NCBI GenBank assembly: GCA_030539275.1
Contig: JAUNSK010000004.1
Coordinates: 124,001 to 188,000, forward strand
DNA length: 64,000 nucleotides
From: Oscillospiraceae bacterium
GTDB lineage: Bacteria > Bacillota > Clostridia > Oscillospirales > Ruminococcaceae
Reading direction: 5' to 3'
A program made the translations under genes and the position numbers. Shown piece after piece: positions 36,713 through 46,582 of the stretch. Under the pieces are notes generated by a model, which saw only the letters and a program-made list of their open reading frames with translations, searched no databases and was not told the DNA's origin. Within the stretch, counting starts at the first letter, position 1; each line of letters begins with the position of its first letter.

Positions 36713-38605
36713 TCATACACAGGCTATTCCAACCTTTTTAATACTCTTATGCCTGAAAGTAGGAACCATTTTAGACAGACACTGAATAGTCAGCATATCA
36801 TCATTTAAAAGTGCAGCCTGTTTTAAGTCAATCAGATTCTGAATAAAGTTCTTCTCATCAATATCAATCTGGTTTCCTATAAAAATCTTTTTATTAGCTG
36901 TTTTTTTCAGTCCTTCTTCGTCCATCAGCAGCTCCTCAAAAAGCTTTTCTCCGGGTCTGAGTCCTGTAAACCTGATTTCAACATCACGGTAAGGAACTTT
37001 TCCATACATGCGGATAAGGTTTTCTGCAAGTGTGGTTATCTTTACAGGTGCCCCCATATCAAGTACAAATATTTCTCCTCCGTCAGCCATGGAACCAGCC
37101 TGCAAAACTAATGATACTGCCTCTGGAATAGTCATAAAATATCTGATTATATCGGGATGTGTTACAGTTACTGCACGTCCGGATTCTATCTGACGTCTGA
37201 ACAAAGGAATAACTGAACCATTAGATCCGAGAACATTACCAAAGCGTGTAGTAACAAACTCCGTATATACATCCGGCTGCTGGGCCATGTACTGTACTAT
37301 CATTTCACAGCATCTCTTTGAAGCACCCATAACATTTGTAGGATTTACAGCCTTGTCAGTTGAGATCATTACAAACTTCTTTACTTTATGAAAATCCGCT
37401 AAAGTTGCCATATTAAATGTACCAAGTACATTATTCTTTACAGCCTCCATCGGCGAGTCCTCCATAAGAGGAACGTGTTTATGTGCAGCAGCATGAAATA
37501 CTACTTCAGGTTTATACTGTTCGAAAATGCAGTTCATTCTTTCATAATCCCTTACTGATGCAATAAGAGTAACAAGGTTAAGCTTGTCACCATACTCCAT
37601 TACAAGCTCCTGCTGTATTTCATAAGCATTATTTTCATATATATCGACTATTATGACCTGTTTGGGAGAATATCTGGAGATCTGGCGGACAAGTTCTGAA
37701 CCGATTGAACCACCGCCGCCTGTTATCATACATACCTTTCCTGATATAAAACTGAATATATCAGCCTTATCAAATGTGATAGGATCTCGGCCGAGCAGAT
37801 CCTCTACTCTTATATCCTTGACCTGTCCAAGAATACTTGTATTCTCATTATCAAACATCATCTGACTGAGAAACGGTATGACCTTTATCGGAAGCTTTGT
37901 ATCTGAACATATATCAAGAACTCTCTTACGTTCCTCCTCATCAAGGGATGGAATAGCAAATATGATAAGTTCTATTTTTTCTCTCTCACATATTGTTTTT
38001 ATCTCATATGTTGAACCAACAACACGAACACCATGAATCTCACTTCCGATAAGCTGGGAATTGTCATCTACCAGACAAACAGGAAGATAATCTATGTCAG
38101 TATGTCCGTCTTTTTCAGCATTTGTAATTTCCTTGATTATCATTTTTGCTGCCTGTCCTGCACCAACTATTAAAGTACGCTTTTTAACAGTTTCTTTCTG
38201 TGAGGAATTTGAAATTACAAGAAATGCATCTTTGAATACAAAACGGAACAACATAATTCCAAAAGTAAGCAAACAGTACTTTGCCATAACAAAAGTCGCA
38301 GGAAGAACATATCCGAAGCAAAATAGTACCAGACAACTCATTAAACAGCCTGATGTCGTTCCCACAATACATTTCATATAGCATCGCTTATTAAAATATC
38401 GCCACATAATTCTGTATGCACCTGATGCATACAGAGCAAAAAAGCAAAAAAGAACATCAATAAGTACAGAGTAAAATAATAGCCTTGCACCAATTTCTCC
38501 AAAACCAGTAAGTGACATAAAAAAATTGGCTAAGACAGACGATATGAATACAATAAACATATCAGCCGCCATAAGCACAACTTTACGAAAATTAAAATTT
38601 TCCAT
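36713..38605 (-). CDS. Membrane NDP-sugar 4,6-dehydratase, PglF/WbpM-like (locus B copy)
   Basis: Probably makes UDP-4-keto-6-deoxy-GlcNAc from UDP-GlcNAc. In 630 residues there are four N-terminal membrane helices (residues 1-120), then a CoA-binding-like domain with LIVGAGQAAKMIIKEI. The dehydratase domain opens with MITGGGGSIGSELVRQISRY near residue 293. The catalytic set is STDKAVNPTNVMGASKR, where Met replaces the usual Tyr, as in PglF and WbpM. TGLRPGEKLFEELL is the C-terminal signature. AAGGGGGAT precedes the ATG. It is the first gene of locus B behind a perfect promoter, and a close paralogue heads locus C (55061-56956). Confidence 0.92.
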   Translation of the reverse strand: MENFNFRKVVLMAADMFIVFISSVLANFFMSLTGFGEIGARLLFYSVLIDVLFCFFALYASGAYRIMWRYFNKRCYMKCIVGTTSGCLMSCLVLFCFGYVLPATFVMAKYCLLTFGIMLFRFVFKDAFLVISNSSQKETVKKRTLIVGAGQAAKMIIKEITNAEKDGHTDIDYLPVCLVDDNSQLIGSEIHGVRVVGSTYEIKTICEREKIELIIFAIPSLDEEERKRVLDICSDTKLPIKVIPFLSQMMFDNENTSILGQVKDIRVEDLLGRDPITFDKADIFSFISGKVCMITGGGGSIGSELVRQISRYSPKQVIIVDIYENNAYEIQQELVMEYGDKLNLVTLIASVRDYERMNCIFEQYKPEVVFHAAAHKHVPLMEDSPMEAVKNNVLGTFNMATLADFHKVKKFVMISTDKAVNPTNVMGASKRCCEMIVQYMAQQPDVYTEFVTTRFGNVLGSNGSVIPLFRRQIESGRAVTVTHPDIIRYFMTIPEAVSLVLQAGSMADGGEIFVLDMGAPVKITTLAENLIRMYGKVPYRDVEIRFTGLRPGEKLFEELLMDEEGLKKTANKKIFIGNQIDIDEKNFIQNLIDLKQAALLNDDMLTIQCLSKMVPTFRHKSIKKVGIACV

Positions 38606-38731
38606 AGATAATCCCCCTTATGTCAAAACATGCTGTCTGCTATACTGTCTTTTTTATCTATAAGTGTGTTTTTTTACTATAAGTACTTTATTTTGATAAT
38701 TATTCTGAAATTCTTTTGAACAGATACTTAA

Positions 38732-38760
38732 ATTATAGTTATATTTAGCAAATATGTCAA
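38732..38760 (-). promoter_or_regulatory. Sigma-A promoter for locus B
   Basis: Minus-strand TTGACA (38760-38755) and TATAAT (38737-38732) with a 17-base spacer, a perfect consensus identical in form to the locus A promoter. Expected start near 38725 gives a leader of about 120 bases before the dehydratase. Confidence 0.8.
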
Positions 38761-38933
38761 TACAAAAAAGTAATATTTAGCCATGTACTTTTAAATTTAG
38801 GCAATTGGCTATATTTTATATTGTATTTTTTGTATATTATGTTTTTTATTATATTAGTAATACATATAACTCCATTTTTAAGCTTTTGCCCTAATTATTA
38901 TATGATAAATACTAATTTGTTAAATAATTAATG

Positions 38934-38966
38934 ATAAAAAAATCAGATCTCAATTTGACCTGATTT
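38934..38966 (-). terminator. Intrinsic terminator of locus C
   Basis: On the minus strand a 10-bp stem AAATCAGGTC / GATCTGATTT (38966-38957 and 38949-38940), with one G-U pair and a 7-base loop, is followed by a run of T. It lies 23 bases after the stop of the CapG-like gene. Confidence 0.85.
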
Positions 38967-38988
38967 TCTTATCTAATGCAATATAATT

Positions 38989-40164
38989 TTATTTCTGGGA
39001 TTTCCTCCAGACCATTTTGTTTATTACTCCGGTGTATGACTGAATAATTTTAACAACTTTCGACGATACATTTTCATCACAATAATCCGGAACAGGAATT
39101 CCATAATCACAGTTTTTATTCATTGTTACCGCAGTATCAACTGCCTGAAGAAGAGAATTACCATCTATACCTGCTAAAACAAAGCAGGCCTTATCAAGGG
39201 CTTCAGGACGTTCAGTCGATGTTCGTATACAAACTGCAGGGAACGGATGCCCGACACTTGTAAAGTAGCTTGATTCCTCAGGAAGAGTTCCGCTGTCTGA
39301 TACAACTGCAAAAGCATTTATCTGAAGACAATTGTAATCGTGAAATCCCAGGGGTTCATGAGCAATCACTCTCTTATCAAGTTCAAAACATGCAGACTTA
39401 AGTCTGTTTCGGCTTCTGGGATGGCATGAATACAAAACAGGAATATCATATTTCTCTGTCATTTTATTTATTGCAGTAAAGAGAGAAGTAAAGTTCTCTG
39501 GCGTATCAATATTTTCTTCTCTATGGGCTGACAAAAGAATATACTTACCCTTTTTTAATCCGAGTCTCTCATGAATATCGCTTTTTTCTATTTTATCAAG
39601 GTTTGCATGAAGCACTTCTGCCATTGGAGATCCTGTAAGATACGTACGTTCTTTCGGAATTCCGCAGTCTGCAAGATATCTTCTGGCATGCTCTGAATAG
39701 CACATGTTCACATCAGATATTATATCTACAATACGGCGGTTTGTTTCTTCAGGCAGACATTCATCCTTACAGCGGTTTCCGGCTTCCATATGAAATATCG
39801 GAATATGTAGACGCTTGGCTCCGATAACACTCAGGCAGCTGTTCGTATCACCCAATACCAGAACTGCATCAGGTTTTATCTGGATCATCAGCTTATAGGA
39901 TTCAGAAATGATATTGCCCATAGTTTCGCCGAGATCATCCCCGACAGCGCTAAGATAAACATCCGGAGCATCCAGATCGAGGTCATGAAAAAATACCCCG
40001 TTCAGATTATAATCATAGTTTTGTCCTGTATGAGCAAGAATTGTATCAAAATACATACGACATTTTTTTATTACTGCTGCAAGCCGTATTATCTCCGGGC
40101 GTGTTCCAACTATTATCAATAGCTTTAGTTTTCCGTTATTTTTAAAAGTTGCTTTTGTATCCAT
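38989..40164 (-). CDS. UDP-N-acetyl sugar 2-epimerase, CapG/FnlC type
   Basis: Last step of UDP-N-acetyl-L-fucosamine synthesis: C2 epimerisation of UDP-N-acetyl-L-pneumosamine-type intermediate. The 391-residue WecB-fold protein has IIVGTRPEIIRLAAVIKK, LVLGDTNSCLSVIGAKR, HMEAGNRCKDECLPEETNRRIVD and LLSAHREENIDTPENF. WecB itself shares the fold, so the choice rests on CapE- and CapF-like genes directly upstream and on the NRCKDECLPEE variant of the active-site loop, which is common in CapG/FnlC. AAGGAG lies before the ATG. A 189-base gap separates it from capF; a terminator follows. Confidence 0.9.
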   Translation of the reverse strand: MDTKATFKNNGKLKLLIIVGTRPEIIRLAAVIKKCRMYFDTILAHTGQNYDYNLNGVFFHDLDLDAPDVYLSAVGDDLGETMGNIISESYKLMIQIKPDAVLVLGDTNSCLSVIGAKRLHIPIFHMEAGNRCKDECLPEETNRRIVDIISDVNMCYSEHARRYLADCGIPKERTYLTGSPMAEVLHANLDKIEKSDIHERLGLKKGKYILLSAHREENIDTPENFTSLFTAINKMTEKYDIPVLYSCHPRSRNRLKSACFELDKRVIAHEPLGFHDYNCLQINAFAVVSDSGTLPEESSYFTSVGHPFPAVCIRTSTERPEALDKACFVLAGIDGNSLLQAVDTAVTMNKNCDYGIPVPDYCDENVSSKVVKIIQSYTGVINKMVWRKSQK

Positions 40165-40353
40165 TTATTAATACTCCTTATAATAATCATTTTAAGAAAA
40201 TATCAGCTTATTTGCATAACATCAACAGCTTCCATCTTCCCTCAGACAGGTATAAGATATTCTGTTATAAATCTGTATAAAAAATTTCTTTCCTGCAATC
40301 CAGCCGCAGCATTTTATCATAACACTTGTGATTAAATACTGTTATCAGGACAA

Positions 40354-41550
40354 CTATACTTTTTCAGAAAAAGTATCGGGATGAGCTGAGTCAAACTGTT
40401 CATTTGCCCACATAACAGTAACAAGATCCTCAGTATCAGAAAGATTAATAATGTTGTGTGTGTAACCGGGAAGCATATGAACAGCCTGGATCTTCTCACC
40501 TGTTACTTCAAATTCCATAACTTCATCGCAGCCGAGCCTGCGTTCCTGAATCAGACCATGTCCTGAAACAACTATGAAAAATTCCCATTTACTGTTGTGC
40601 CAGTGCTGACCTTTTGTAATACCTGGTTTACTTATATTAACCGAAAACTGGCCGCACTTTTGTGTCTTAAGGAGTTCCGTAAAGCTTCCTCTTTCATCAG
40701 TATTCATCTTCAGTTCAAAAATTGTTTTATCTGCCGGCAGATACGAAAGATATGTAGAATACAATTTTTTTGCAAAGCTGTTTTCAGAGATTTCCGGCAT
40801 TTCAAGGGTTTCTGGCTGTCCTGAGAAGGATTCCAGAAGATCAGCGATCTCACCAAGTGTCACCTTATGAGTTACAGGCACATAGCAGAATCTTCCGTTT
40901 TTCTTAGCAGTTGGTTTCAGACTGTCATAACAGCAGCGGTGTGGCTTTCCTTCAAGAGCATCAAGCATTTCTTCCGTAAGGTCATCGATATACAGAAGCT
41001 CCAGCTCCGTAGAACGGTCATTCACCACAATAGGAATATCATTTGCGATATTATAGCAGAATGTCGCTACAGCACTGTTGTAATTTGGTCTGCACCACTT
41101 TCCGAAGAGATTTGGAAAACGGTATACAAGAACTTCTGCACCAGTCTGCTGCGAATACTCAAAAAACAGATCTTCACCCATCAGCTTTGACTTTCCGTAA
41201 TCCGACTTACCATATCTGCCTATGAGAGTAGCCTGTATTGAACTTGAAAGCATAACAGGACAATTATTCCTATACTTTTTAAGAGTATCCAGAAGAGTTG
41301 ATGCAAAGCCAAAGTTTCCGCTCATAAATTCGCAGTTATTTTCAGGACGGTTTACTCCTGCCAGATTAAAAACAAAATCTGCCTCACTGCAGTATTTATT
41401 AAGCTCTGCAGGATCTGTATCAATATCATATTCAAATATGTTATCTATACTGATATCCCGGGTACGGTTTTTCCCGTCTTTTATATTATATAGATTAGCA
41501 GTCAGATTTTTGCCTACAAACCCCTTTGCACCAGTAATAAGAATATTCAT
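40354..41550 (-). CDS. capF: CapF/FnlB: bifunctional reductase with C-terminal cupin
   Basis: Second enzyme of UDP-N-acetyl-L-fucosamine synthesis, which epimerises at C3 and reduces at C4. The 398-residue protein has an N-terminal Rossmann domain (LITGAKGFVGKNLTANL; YGKSKLMGEDLF with Tyr-x3-Lys; VYRFPNLFGKWCRPNYNSAV). Its C-terminal metal-binding cupin has GQHWHNSKWEFFIVVSGHG and VHMLPGYTHNIINL. This two-domain layout is specific to CapF. Its start overlaps the capE stop by one base. It is the best single marker that locus C makes FucNAc. Confidence 0.95.
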   Translation of the reverse strand: MNILITGAKGFVGKNLTANLYNIKDGKNRTRDISIDNIFEYDIDTDPAELNKYCSEADFVFNLAGVNRPENNCEFMSGNFGFASTLLDTLKKYRNNCPVMLSSSIQATLIGRYGKSDYGKSKLMGEDLFFEYSQQTGAEVLVYRFPNLFGKWCRPNYNSAVATFCYNIANDIPIVVNDRSTELELLYIDDLTEEMLDALEGKPHRCCYDSLKPTAKKNGRFCYVPVTHKVTLGEIADLLESFSGQPETLEMPEISENSFAKKLYSTYLSYLPADKTIFELKMNTDERGSFTELLKTQKCGQFSVNISKPGITKGQHWHNSKWEFFIVVSGHGLIQERRLGCDEVMEFEVTGEKIQAVHMLPGYTHNIINLSDTEDLVTVMWANEQFDSAHPDTFSEKV

Positions 41551-42596
41551 TATCTGTTCCTCCAGGCTTCGATCTCAGCTCTGATATAATCAAGCGTCAG
41601 AAGTTTGGCTTTAACCTGTTCAACCGTAAGCAGCTCTGTATTATTGGAGTTGAATTCAGTCAGAGGATTTCTCATTGTATCTCCGTTCTTAAAGTATTTA
41701 TCATAGTTAAGGTCGCGTTTATCACATGGTACACGATAAAATTCACCCATATCTACAGCATTAGAACATTCCTCATTAGTAAGCAAAGTTTCATACATCT
41801 TTTCACCATGACGAATACCAATAATTCTGATATCATCCTCAGTCACAAACAATTCCTTGACAGCCTGGGCAAGTACACCGATAGTACATGCCGGAGCTTT
41901 CTGAACAAGAATATCTCCGCTCACACCATTTTCAAAAGCAAACAGCACAAGATCAACTGCTTCATCGAGTGACATTATAAACCTTGTCATATTAGGTTCA
42001 GTTATTGTTATCGGCTTTCCCGACTTTATCTGTTCGATCCATAGCGGAATAACTGATCCACGGCTGCACATAACGTTTCCGTATCGAGTACAGCAGATCT
42101 TTGTCTTTTCAGGCTTAACTGTTCTTGACTTTGCTACTATCACCTTTTCCATCATGGCTTTTGAAGTACCCATAGCATTTACGGGATAAGCTGCCTTGTC
42201 AGTTGAAAGACAGATAACGCTGCGTACACCTTCATCTATTGCAGCCGTTAAAACATTGTCCGTTCCCTGTACATTTGTCTTAACTGCTTCGAGCGGAAAG
42301 AACTCACATGACGGAACCTGTTTTAATGCAGCAGCGTGAAATATGTAATCAACTCCGTGCATTGCATTTTTTATACTGGCAATATCACGGACATCCCCGA
42401 TGAAAAATTTGATTTTTTCTGCGGCTTCAGGCATTTTTGCCTGATACTCATGCCGCATATCATCCTGCTTTTTTTCATCACGGGAGAAAATGCGTATTTC
42501 TCCTATATCTGTTTTAAGGAATCTGTTCAGCACAGCATTTCCGAAGCTTCCGGTGCCGCCGGTGATAAGTAAGGTTTTTGAAACAAATAATGACAT
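41550..42596 (-). CDS. capE: CapE/FnlA: UDP-GlcNAc 4,6-dehydratase/5-epimerase
   Basis: First enzyme of UDP-N-acetyl-L-fucosamine synthesis, making UDP-2-acetamido-2,6-dideoxy-L-arabino-4-hexulose. The 348-residue soluble protein has LITGGTGSFGNAVLNRFL, IRIFSRDEKKQDDMR, HAAALKQVPSCEFFPLEAV, STDKAAYPVNAMGTSK (Met-x3-Lys catalytic pair) and IRHGEKMYETLLTNEE. Unlike the PglF-like proteins of this window it has no membrane domain. It opens the capE-capF-capG set and follows the flippase gene by 22 bases. Confidence 0.95.
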   Translation of the reverse strand: MSLFVSKTLLITGGTGSFGNAVLNRFLKTDIGEIRIFSRDEKKQDDMRHEYQAKMPEAAEKIKFFIGDVRDIASIKNAMHGVDYIFHAAALKQVPSCEFFPLEAVKTNVQGTDNVLTAAIDEGVRSVICLSTDKAAYPVNAMGTSKAMMEKVIVAKSRTVKPEKTKICCTRYGNVMCSRGSVIPLWIEQIKSGKPITITEPNMTRFIMSLDEAVDLVLFAFENGVSGDILVQKAPACTIGVLAQAVKELFVTEDDIRIIGIRHGEKMYETLLTNEECSNAVDMGEFYRVPCDKRDLNYDKYFKNGDTMRNPLTEFNSNNTELLTVEQVKAKLLTLDYIRAEIEAWRNR

Positions 42597-42618
42597 ATAT
42601 TCTCTCCTTAATTAATTT

Positions 42619-44187
42619 TTATGCAATCTTTTTCTTTTTGATAATACCTCTGACTATATTTTTTATATAAGAAATCTCTTCACTTTTTATATTACTTACT
42701 ATAAAAACTAAAGAACATATAATCATATAAATAACTGCTTTAATCAATATAAAAATCAATCCATCTGGGATCAACTTTGAAATGATTAAGCAAACCGCAA
42801 CTGATGAAATAGTTAAAATCAAATATTTTAATTGTTTTATCCAGTATTGTTTTACTGGAGTATCGAATACATTATTAAATAATACAAATGGTTCATACCA
42901 TACAGCAGTTGTTATTCTTGCTATAGCCGAAGCTAATAGAATGCCAAATGTTCCCCATAATACGCCAAATACTATCGATAATGCAATGTTAGCAATTGCA
43001 GTAGTGAGCATTAAATATTTTACCTTAACAAATAATCCATTTGATTCACGATACATCCATATAGGACTTATTGCATTAGTTAAATAATAATTAAATGCAA
43101 TAGCAAAAACAGTATAATTATCTAGTACAAACCTGCCTCCCAACCAAATTGATATAAAATCACTTAATAAAAAGTAAAAACAAATGCCTCCAAATGCAGC
43201 AATAAAATGATAAAATAGCAACATAGAATTAAATAGTTTATTCATTTTATCTTTATTTTTTTCTACGGACATATTTCCAACTCCACTAATTAATGAAACC
43301 GTAATAATTGAGATAAATCCTTGTACAGCATTTACAATTAAACAATAATTTGAATATAATCCGACTGTAGCTGTTCCAACAATCATAGATATCAAAATAT
43401 TATCAGTATTATTAATGATCACTGTACCTATCTTATAAATAAAAGTAGACTTGATATTTTTTAGAATATTTTTTTTATCTGGAGTGGCATTCACAACTCT
43501 GTTTTTTATGTATGGATATCTTTTATTACAAATACTGCTTAGTATTATCTGACTTGCTATTGTAGTAAGTAATGTTACTATTATATAAACAATATAGTTT
43601 TTCCACATAACCAATACTAAAATATGTAGGAACTGTAACCCAACTGTAGAAAACATATTTATAATTTTTTGGAGCCTGTTATCCTGATTTGCTGATAGCA
43701 ATGCTATTTTATGTGCAACAAAATATGATACTACAGAATTTATAAGAAATAAGATATAATACGTAATCAGATCGCTCTGCTTTAATTCGCTTTTCACAAT
43801 ATATCTTAAGAATGGAATTAATAGTAATCCCAATACTGTAATGGTTAAAGCAATTAAATAATATATTTTCTTGTAATATCTCAGAAGAGCATTAATTAAA
43901 TCTTTATTATTATCAACAACCGGTTTATAAAGAGAAAATTGCATAACACTTCCCAGCCCCAGTTCTGTTATTGACAAAACTGATAAAACATTTGAGTACA
44001 GACCATTTATTCCTAAATAATCAATAGGAAGAAAGACTACAAATATTTTTCGGCTGACGAAAGATAATAATAAGATGCAAATCTGAGAAATATATCCTAT
44101 TGATATATTAAGTATTGCGTTTTTCTTTCTAGAATTACTACTCATTTCGGTATCAACCATCCAATCACAGATTTTTTTAGTGACCAT
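42619..44187 (-). CDS. Wzx-type flippase (locus C)
   Basis: A 522-residue protein with about 14 predicted membrane segments. ILNISIGYISQICILLLSFVSRKIF, LPIDYLGINGLYSNVLSVLSITELG and FSLYKPVVDNNKD are characteristic of a large Firmicutes flippase family distinct from the other two in the window. The frame is open to the ATG at 44187, which has no clear ribosome site. In-frame ATGs at 44160 and 44145 are alternatives that would trim a hydrophilic start. The DNA is markedly AT-rich. It should export the locus C repeat unit. Confidence 0.9.
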   Translation of the reverse strand: MVTKKICDWMVDTEMSSNSRKKNAILNISIGYISQICILLLSFVSRKIFVVFLPIDYLGINGLYSNVLSVLSITELGLGSVMQFSLYKPVVDNNKDLINALLRYYKKIYYLIALTITVLGLLLIPFLRYIVKSELKQSDLITYYILFLINSVVSYFVAHKIALLSANQDNRLQKIINMFSTVGLQFLHILVLVMWKNYIVYIIVTLLTTIASQIILSSICNKRYPYIKNRVVNATPDKKNILKNIKSTFIYKIGTVIINNTDNILISMIVGTATVGLYSNYCLIVNAVQGFISIITVSLISGVGNMSVEKNKDKMNKLFNSMLLFYHFIAAFGGICFYFLLSDFISIWLGGRFVLDNYTVFAIAFNYYLTNAISPIWMYRESNGLFVKVKYLMLTTAIANIALSIVFGVLWGTFGILLASAIARITTAVWYEPFVLFNNVFDTPVKQYWIKQLKYLILTISSVAVCLIISKLIPDGLIFILIKAVIYMIICSLVFIVSNIKSEEISYIKNIVRGIIKKKKIA

Positions 44188-44259
44188 ATTTTTTTGAAAC
44201 TTTATATGGCTGCTTATATACTATGTGATTAAAACTTCAATCATCAATATTTTATATAG

Positions 44260-45369
44260 TCATTCAATAATTAAGCTTTTAAATATCCGAGGAAGTTTAT
44301 CATAGTACATATTTTCAAAATAAGGAGATAACATGTGAGCTAATTCTTTATTGTATAGATTCTTAGCAATATCATAAGCATTATCCAACGAATCAGCCAC
44401 ATATACATAATCATCATATACACCTTTAAACCATTCAGCTCCTGTTATTACTTTATGATCGTTTGATTTGATTATAATGACAGGGGTTCCTGCAACGAGT
44501 GATAATATTGTTCCGTGATAACGGTCAGTTATTATCACCTTATAGTGTGCATAGTTATCGATTTCCTCATAAATAAATTTCTCTGCATTATTGACGATCT
44601 CCAGTCTATTACCATACTTTGTTGTATCTGTTCTGGATACAGTTGAAAAATCCTCACATTTTTTTATCAAATCTGCAATATCTTTGTCTGAATAGAATTT
44701 TTCTACATCATCACGGCAGCAAAAAAGGATTCCATCTCGTTTATGCTTATATTCCTTAGTTCCAATCAAAGTAGTAACAATATCCGGAAATTGTTTTATA
44801 TGGGTATTGTCAAACATATTACAAGCCATAGCAAAAGACACACGGTCTCTTGCAAGGAACAACATATTTTTTGCCATGCTATAAACCTTAGCTGTCTTAT
44901 CTTCATTTTCTTTATGCTCAAAAAAAATCGTCTGCGGCATCATTAGTATTCTAGCATCAGGCAAAACCTGTATAACTGCCCGATGCATCTCATCCGCATA
45001 ACCACCTAAGTCTGTGGTCGTATATCCGCTCTGAAAAACAATGAAATCACCTTGTTGATATGTTTTTTTTAACATATCAAGCAAAGGAAAACTTGTATTG
45101 ACAAGTGCATTAGTTTCGATTTCTACAACGTGTTTGTCCGGATAATGTTTTTTCAGCCAACGTCTAATACAAACACCTTGTGCAAGATCGCCCAGATTTG
45201 AATGTGCCGGAATACCTAGATAGAAAATTCTGTTTCCAGTAAACTTGGTAGAAATCATAATCTTTTTCTTTGTTTTGTTATACAGTTCTATATATATTCT
45301 AAATTTTCTGCACTTTAGTAAACCATGTCCAAGAAGAGGAACATTGGCGATTTTATTTTTTATATTCAT
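44260..45369 (-). CDS. Polysaccharide pyruvyltransferase family protein (locus C)
   Basis: A 369-residue protein with GIPAHSNLGDLAQGVCIRRWL near residue 52, FIVFQSGYTTTDLGGYADE near 108, MMPQTIFFEHKENEDK and the C-terminal ITDRYHGTILSLVAGTPVIII with the conserved His near 285. This branch resembles pyruvyltransferases such as EpsO/EpsL-type rather than the two in locus A. It suggests a pyruvate ketal or a related modification of the locus C polymer. The start is at an ATG 4 bases from the preceding gene. The acceptor is unknown. Confidence 0.82.
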   Translation of the reverse strand: MNIKNKIANVPLLGHGLLKCRKFRIYIELYNKTKKKIMISTKFTGNRIFYLGIPAHSNLGDLAQGVCIRRWLKKHYPDKHVVEIETNALVNTSFPLLDMLKKTYQQGDFIVFQSGYTTTDLGGYADEMHRAVIQVLPDARILMMPQTIFFEHKENEDKTAKVYSMAKNMLFLARDRVSFAMACNMFDNTHIKQFPDIVTTLIGTKEYKHKRDGILFCCRDDVEKFYSDKDIADLIKKCEDFSTVSRTDTTKYGNRLEIVNNAEKFIYEEIDNYAHYKVIITDRYHGTILSLVAGTPVIIIKSNDHKVITGAEWFKGVYDDYVYVADSLDNAYDIAKNLYNKELAHMLSPYFENMYYDKLPRIFKSLIIE

Positions 45370-45373
45370 TTAA

Positions 45374-46582
45374 TTACACCTGCTTCAATATTAATTTGTA
45401 CAACTCAATATATTCCTCAAACCTGTCATTCATATCAAACTGTGCTTTTGCTTGATTTAGACAGGCCTCCTTGCTAAAAGGCTTCTCATTACATACCCTT
45501 CTGATTTCTTTTTCAAAAGCATCAATATCATCACATGGAACAATACTTCCACAGGTCTCATCAAGAATTTCTGGACTGCCACCTGTTCTGAATGTTACAA
45601 CTGGTGTTCCACAAGCAATAGATTCCATATTAACAGTTGGATAGTTTTCTTCTCTAGTCGGATTAGCAAACACATTTGCTGCAGAATATATTTCTGCTAA
45701 TTCTTGCTGATTCTGAGTTTTATGAATAGAAATTATATTTGCGGGAAGCTTCTTGTCAGTATTGTCATCAGTACCTACAAGCACAATCTGATAATTCTTG
45801 TCAAGCCTTTGTGCAAGTTTGAGGAACACATCAAATCCCTTGCGTATGCCCCAGCCGGATGCTGCGCCAAGAACAATATATTTTGCTGTTATATGATATT
45901 TATCACGTAATTTATCCTCCGTCGGCTTAAATAAATTTAAATCTATTCCATTATTAATGACCTTAACAGGATAATCTTTTAAGTATGATTGCATTACTAA
46001 ATCAGCAAGCCATTGAGACGGAGTAATGATCGTCATATTTTTTATGCCAGTAAACCATTTGCGTTTCATTTGCCACATGATTTTTGTTCTGTCAACACTG
46101 GCAGCAGGATACTCCCTATATTGAGAACAATCATAACACACTGTTTTCCATTTATCACATTTTGCCAGTGTAAAATAAGGACATTGCCCTGTAAATGACC
46201 AACAGTCGTGCAAAGTCCACACTATTGGAATATTGTTCTTTTTTATATAATTGAACAGTATTGAGATGTTTACGAAGTTATTATGAAGATTATGTATATG
46301 AATAATATCCGGATTGATACGTTTTAGTTTTGAAATTAACAGAAATGTTCCAATTATGTTCAATGTTCCGTTAAACCCTGTAGTTGAATTAATTTTATGA
46401 CATAAATATCGTTCAATAATTGTTCCAATAAAAAAATGATTTTTAATACCTCTTCTTTGAGTTCTGCTCGCTTGTGAAAAGGTAAAGACACTTATCTTAT
46501 GACGGGATGCCACTTCAGATATTCCAAGCATAATCTTTCCTGTACTTCCATAATTGACAGAATTAATGTAGACTATTTTCAT
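45374..46582 (-). CDS. Family 4 glycosyltransferase
   Basis: A 402-residue GT-B protein. It starts MKIVYINSVNYGSTGKIMLG and has IIHIHNLHNNFVNISILFNYI, TLHDCWSFTGQCPYFTLAKC, YIVLGAASGWGIRKGFDVFL and PTREENYPTVNMESIACGTPVV. The HDCWSFTGxC motif with its cysteine-rich follow-up (CDKWKTVCYDCSQ) is typical of a capsule GT4 branch. The frame extends to 46597, but GAGGAGG lies 6 bases before the ATG at 46582, which is preferred. That still overlaps the polymerase stop by 20 bases. Donor sugar unknown. Confidence 0.9.
   Translation of the reverse strand: MKIVYINSVNYGSTGKIMLGISEVASRHKISVFTFSQASRTQRRGIKNHFFIGTIIERYLCHKINSTTGFNGTLNIIGTFLLISKLKRINPDIIHIHNLHNNFVNISILFNYIKKNNIPIVWTLHDCWSFTGQCPYFTLAKCDKWKTVCYDCSQYREYPAASVDRTKIMWQMKRKWFTGIKNMTIITPSQWLADLVMQSYLKDYPVKVINNGIDLNLFKPTEDKLRDKYHITAKYIVLGAASGWGIRKGFDVFLKLAQRLDKNYQIVLVGTDDNTDKKLPANIISIHKTQNQQELAEIYSAANVFANPTREENYPTVNMESIACGTPVVTFRTGGSPEILDETCGSIVPCDDIDAFEKEIRRVCNEKPFSKEACLNQAKAQFDMNDRFEEYIELYKLILKQV

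Larger units (their letters stand above)
38606..38988. other. Intergenic region between locus C and locus B
   Basis: About 380 AT-rich bases with no credible gene. It holds, on the minus strand, the terminator of locus C and then the promoter of locus B, both listed separately, so it is a clean boundary between two transcription units. Confidence 0.7.

Noticed and set aside
38989..40164. Calling the epimerase WecB (UDP-GlcNAc 2-epimerase for ManNAc)
   Set aside because: CapE- and CapF-like genes directly upstream and no UDP-ManNAc dehydrogenase nearby make the CapG/FnlC role more likely.
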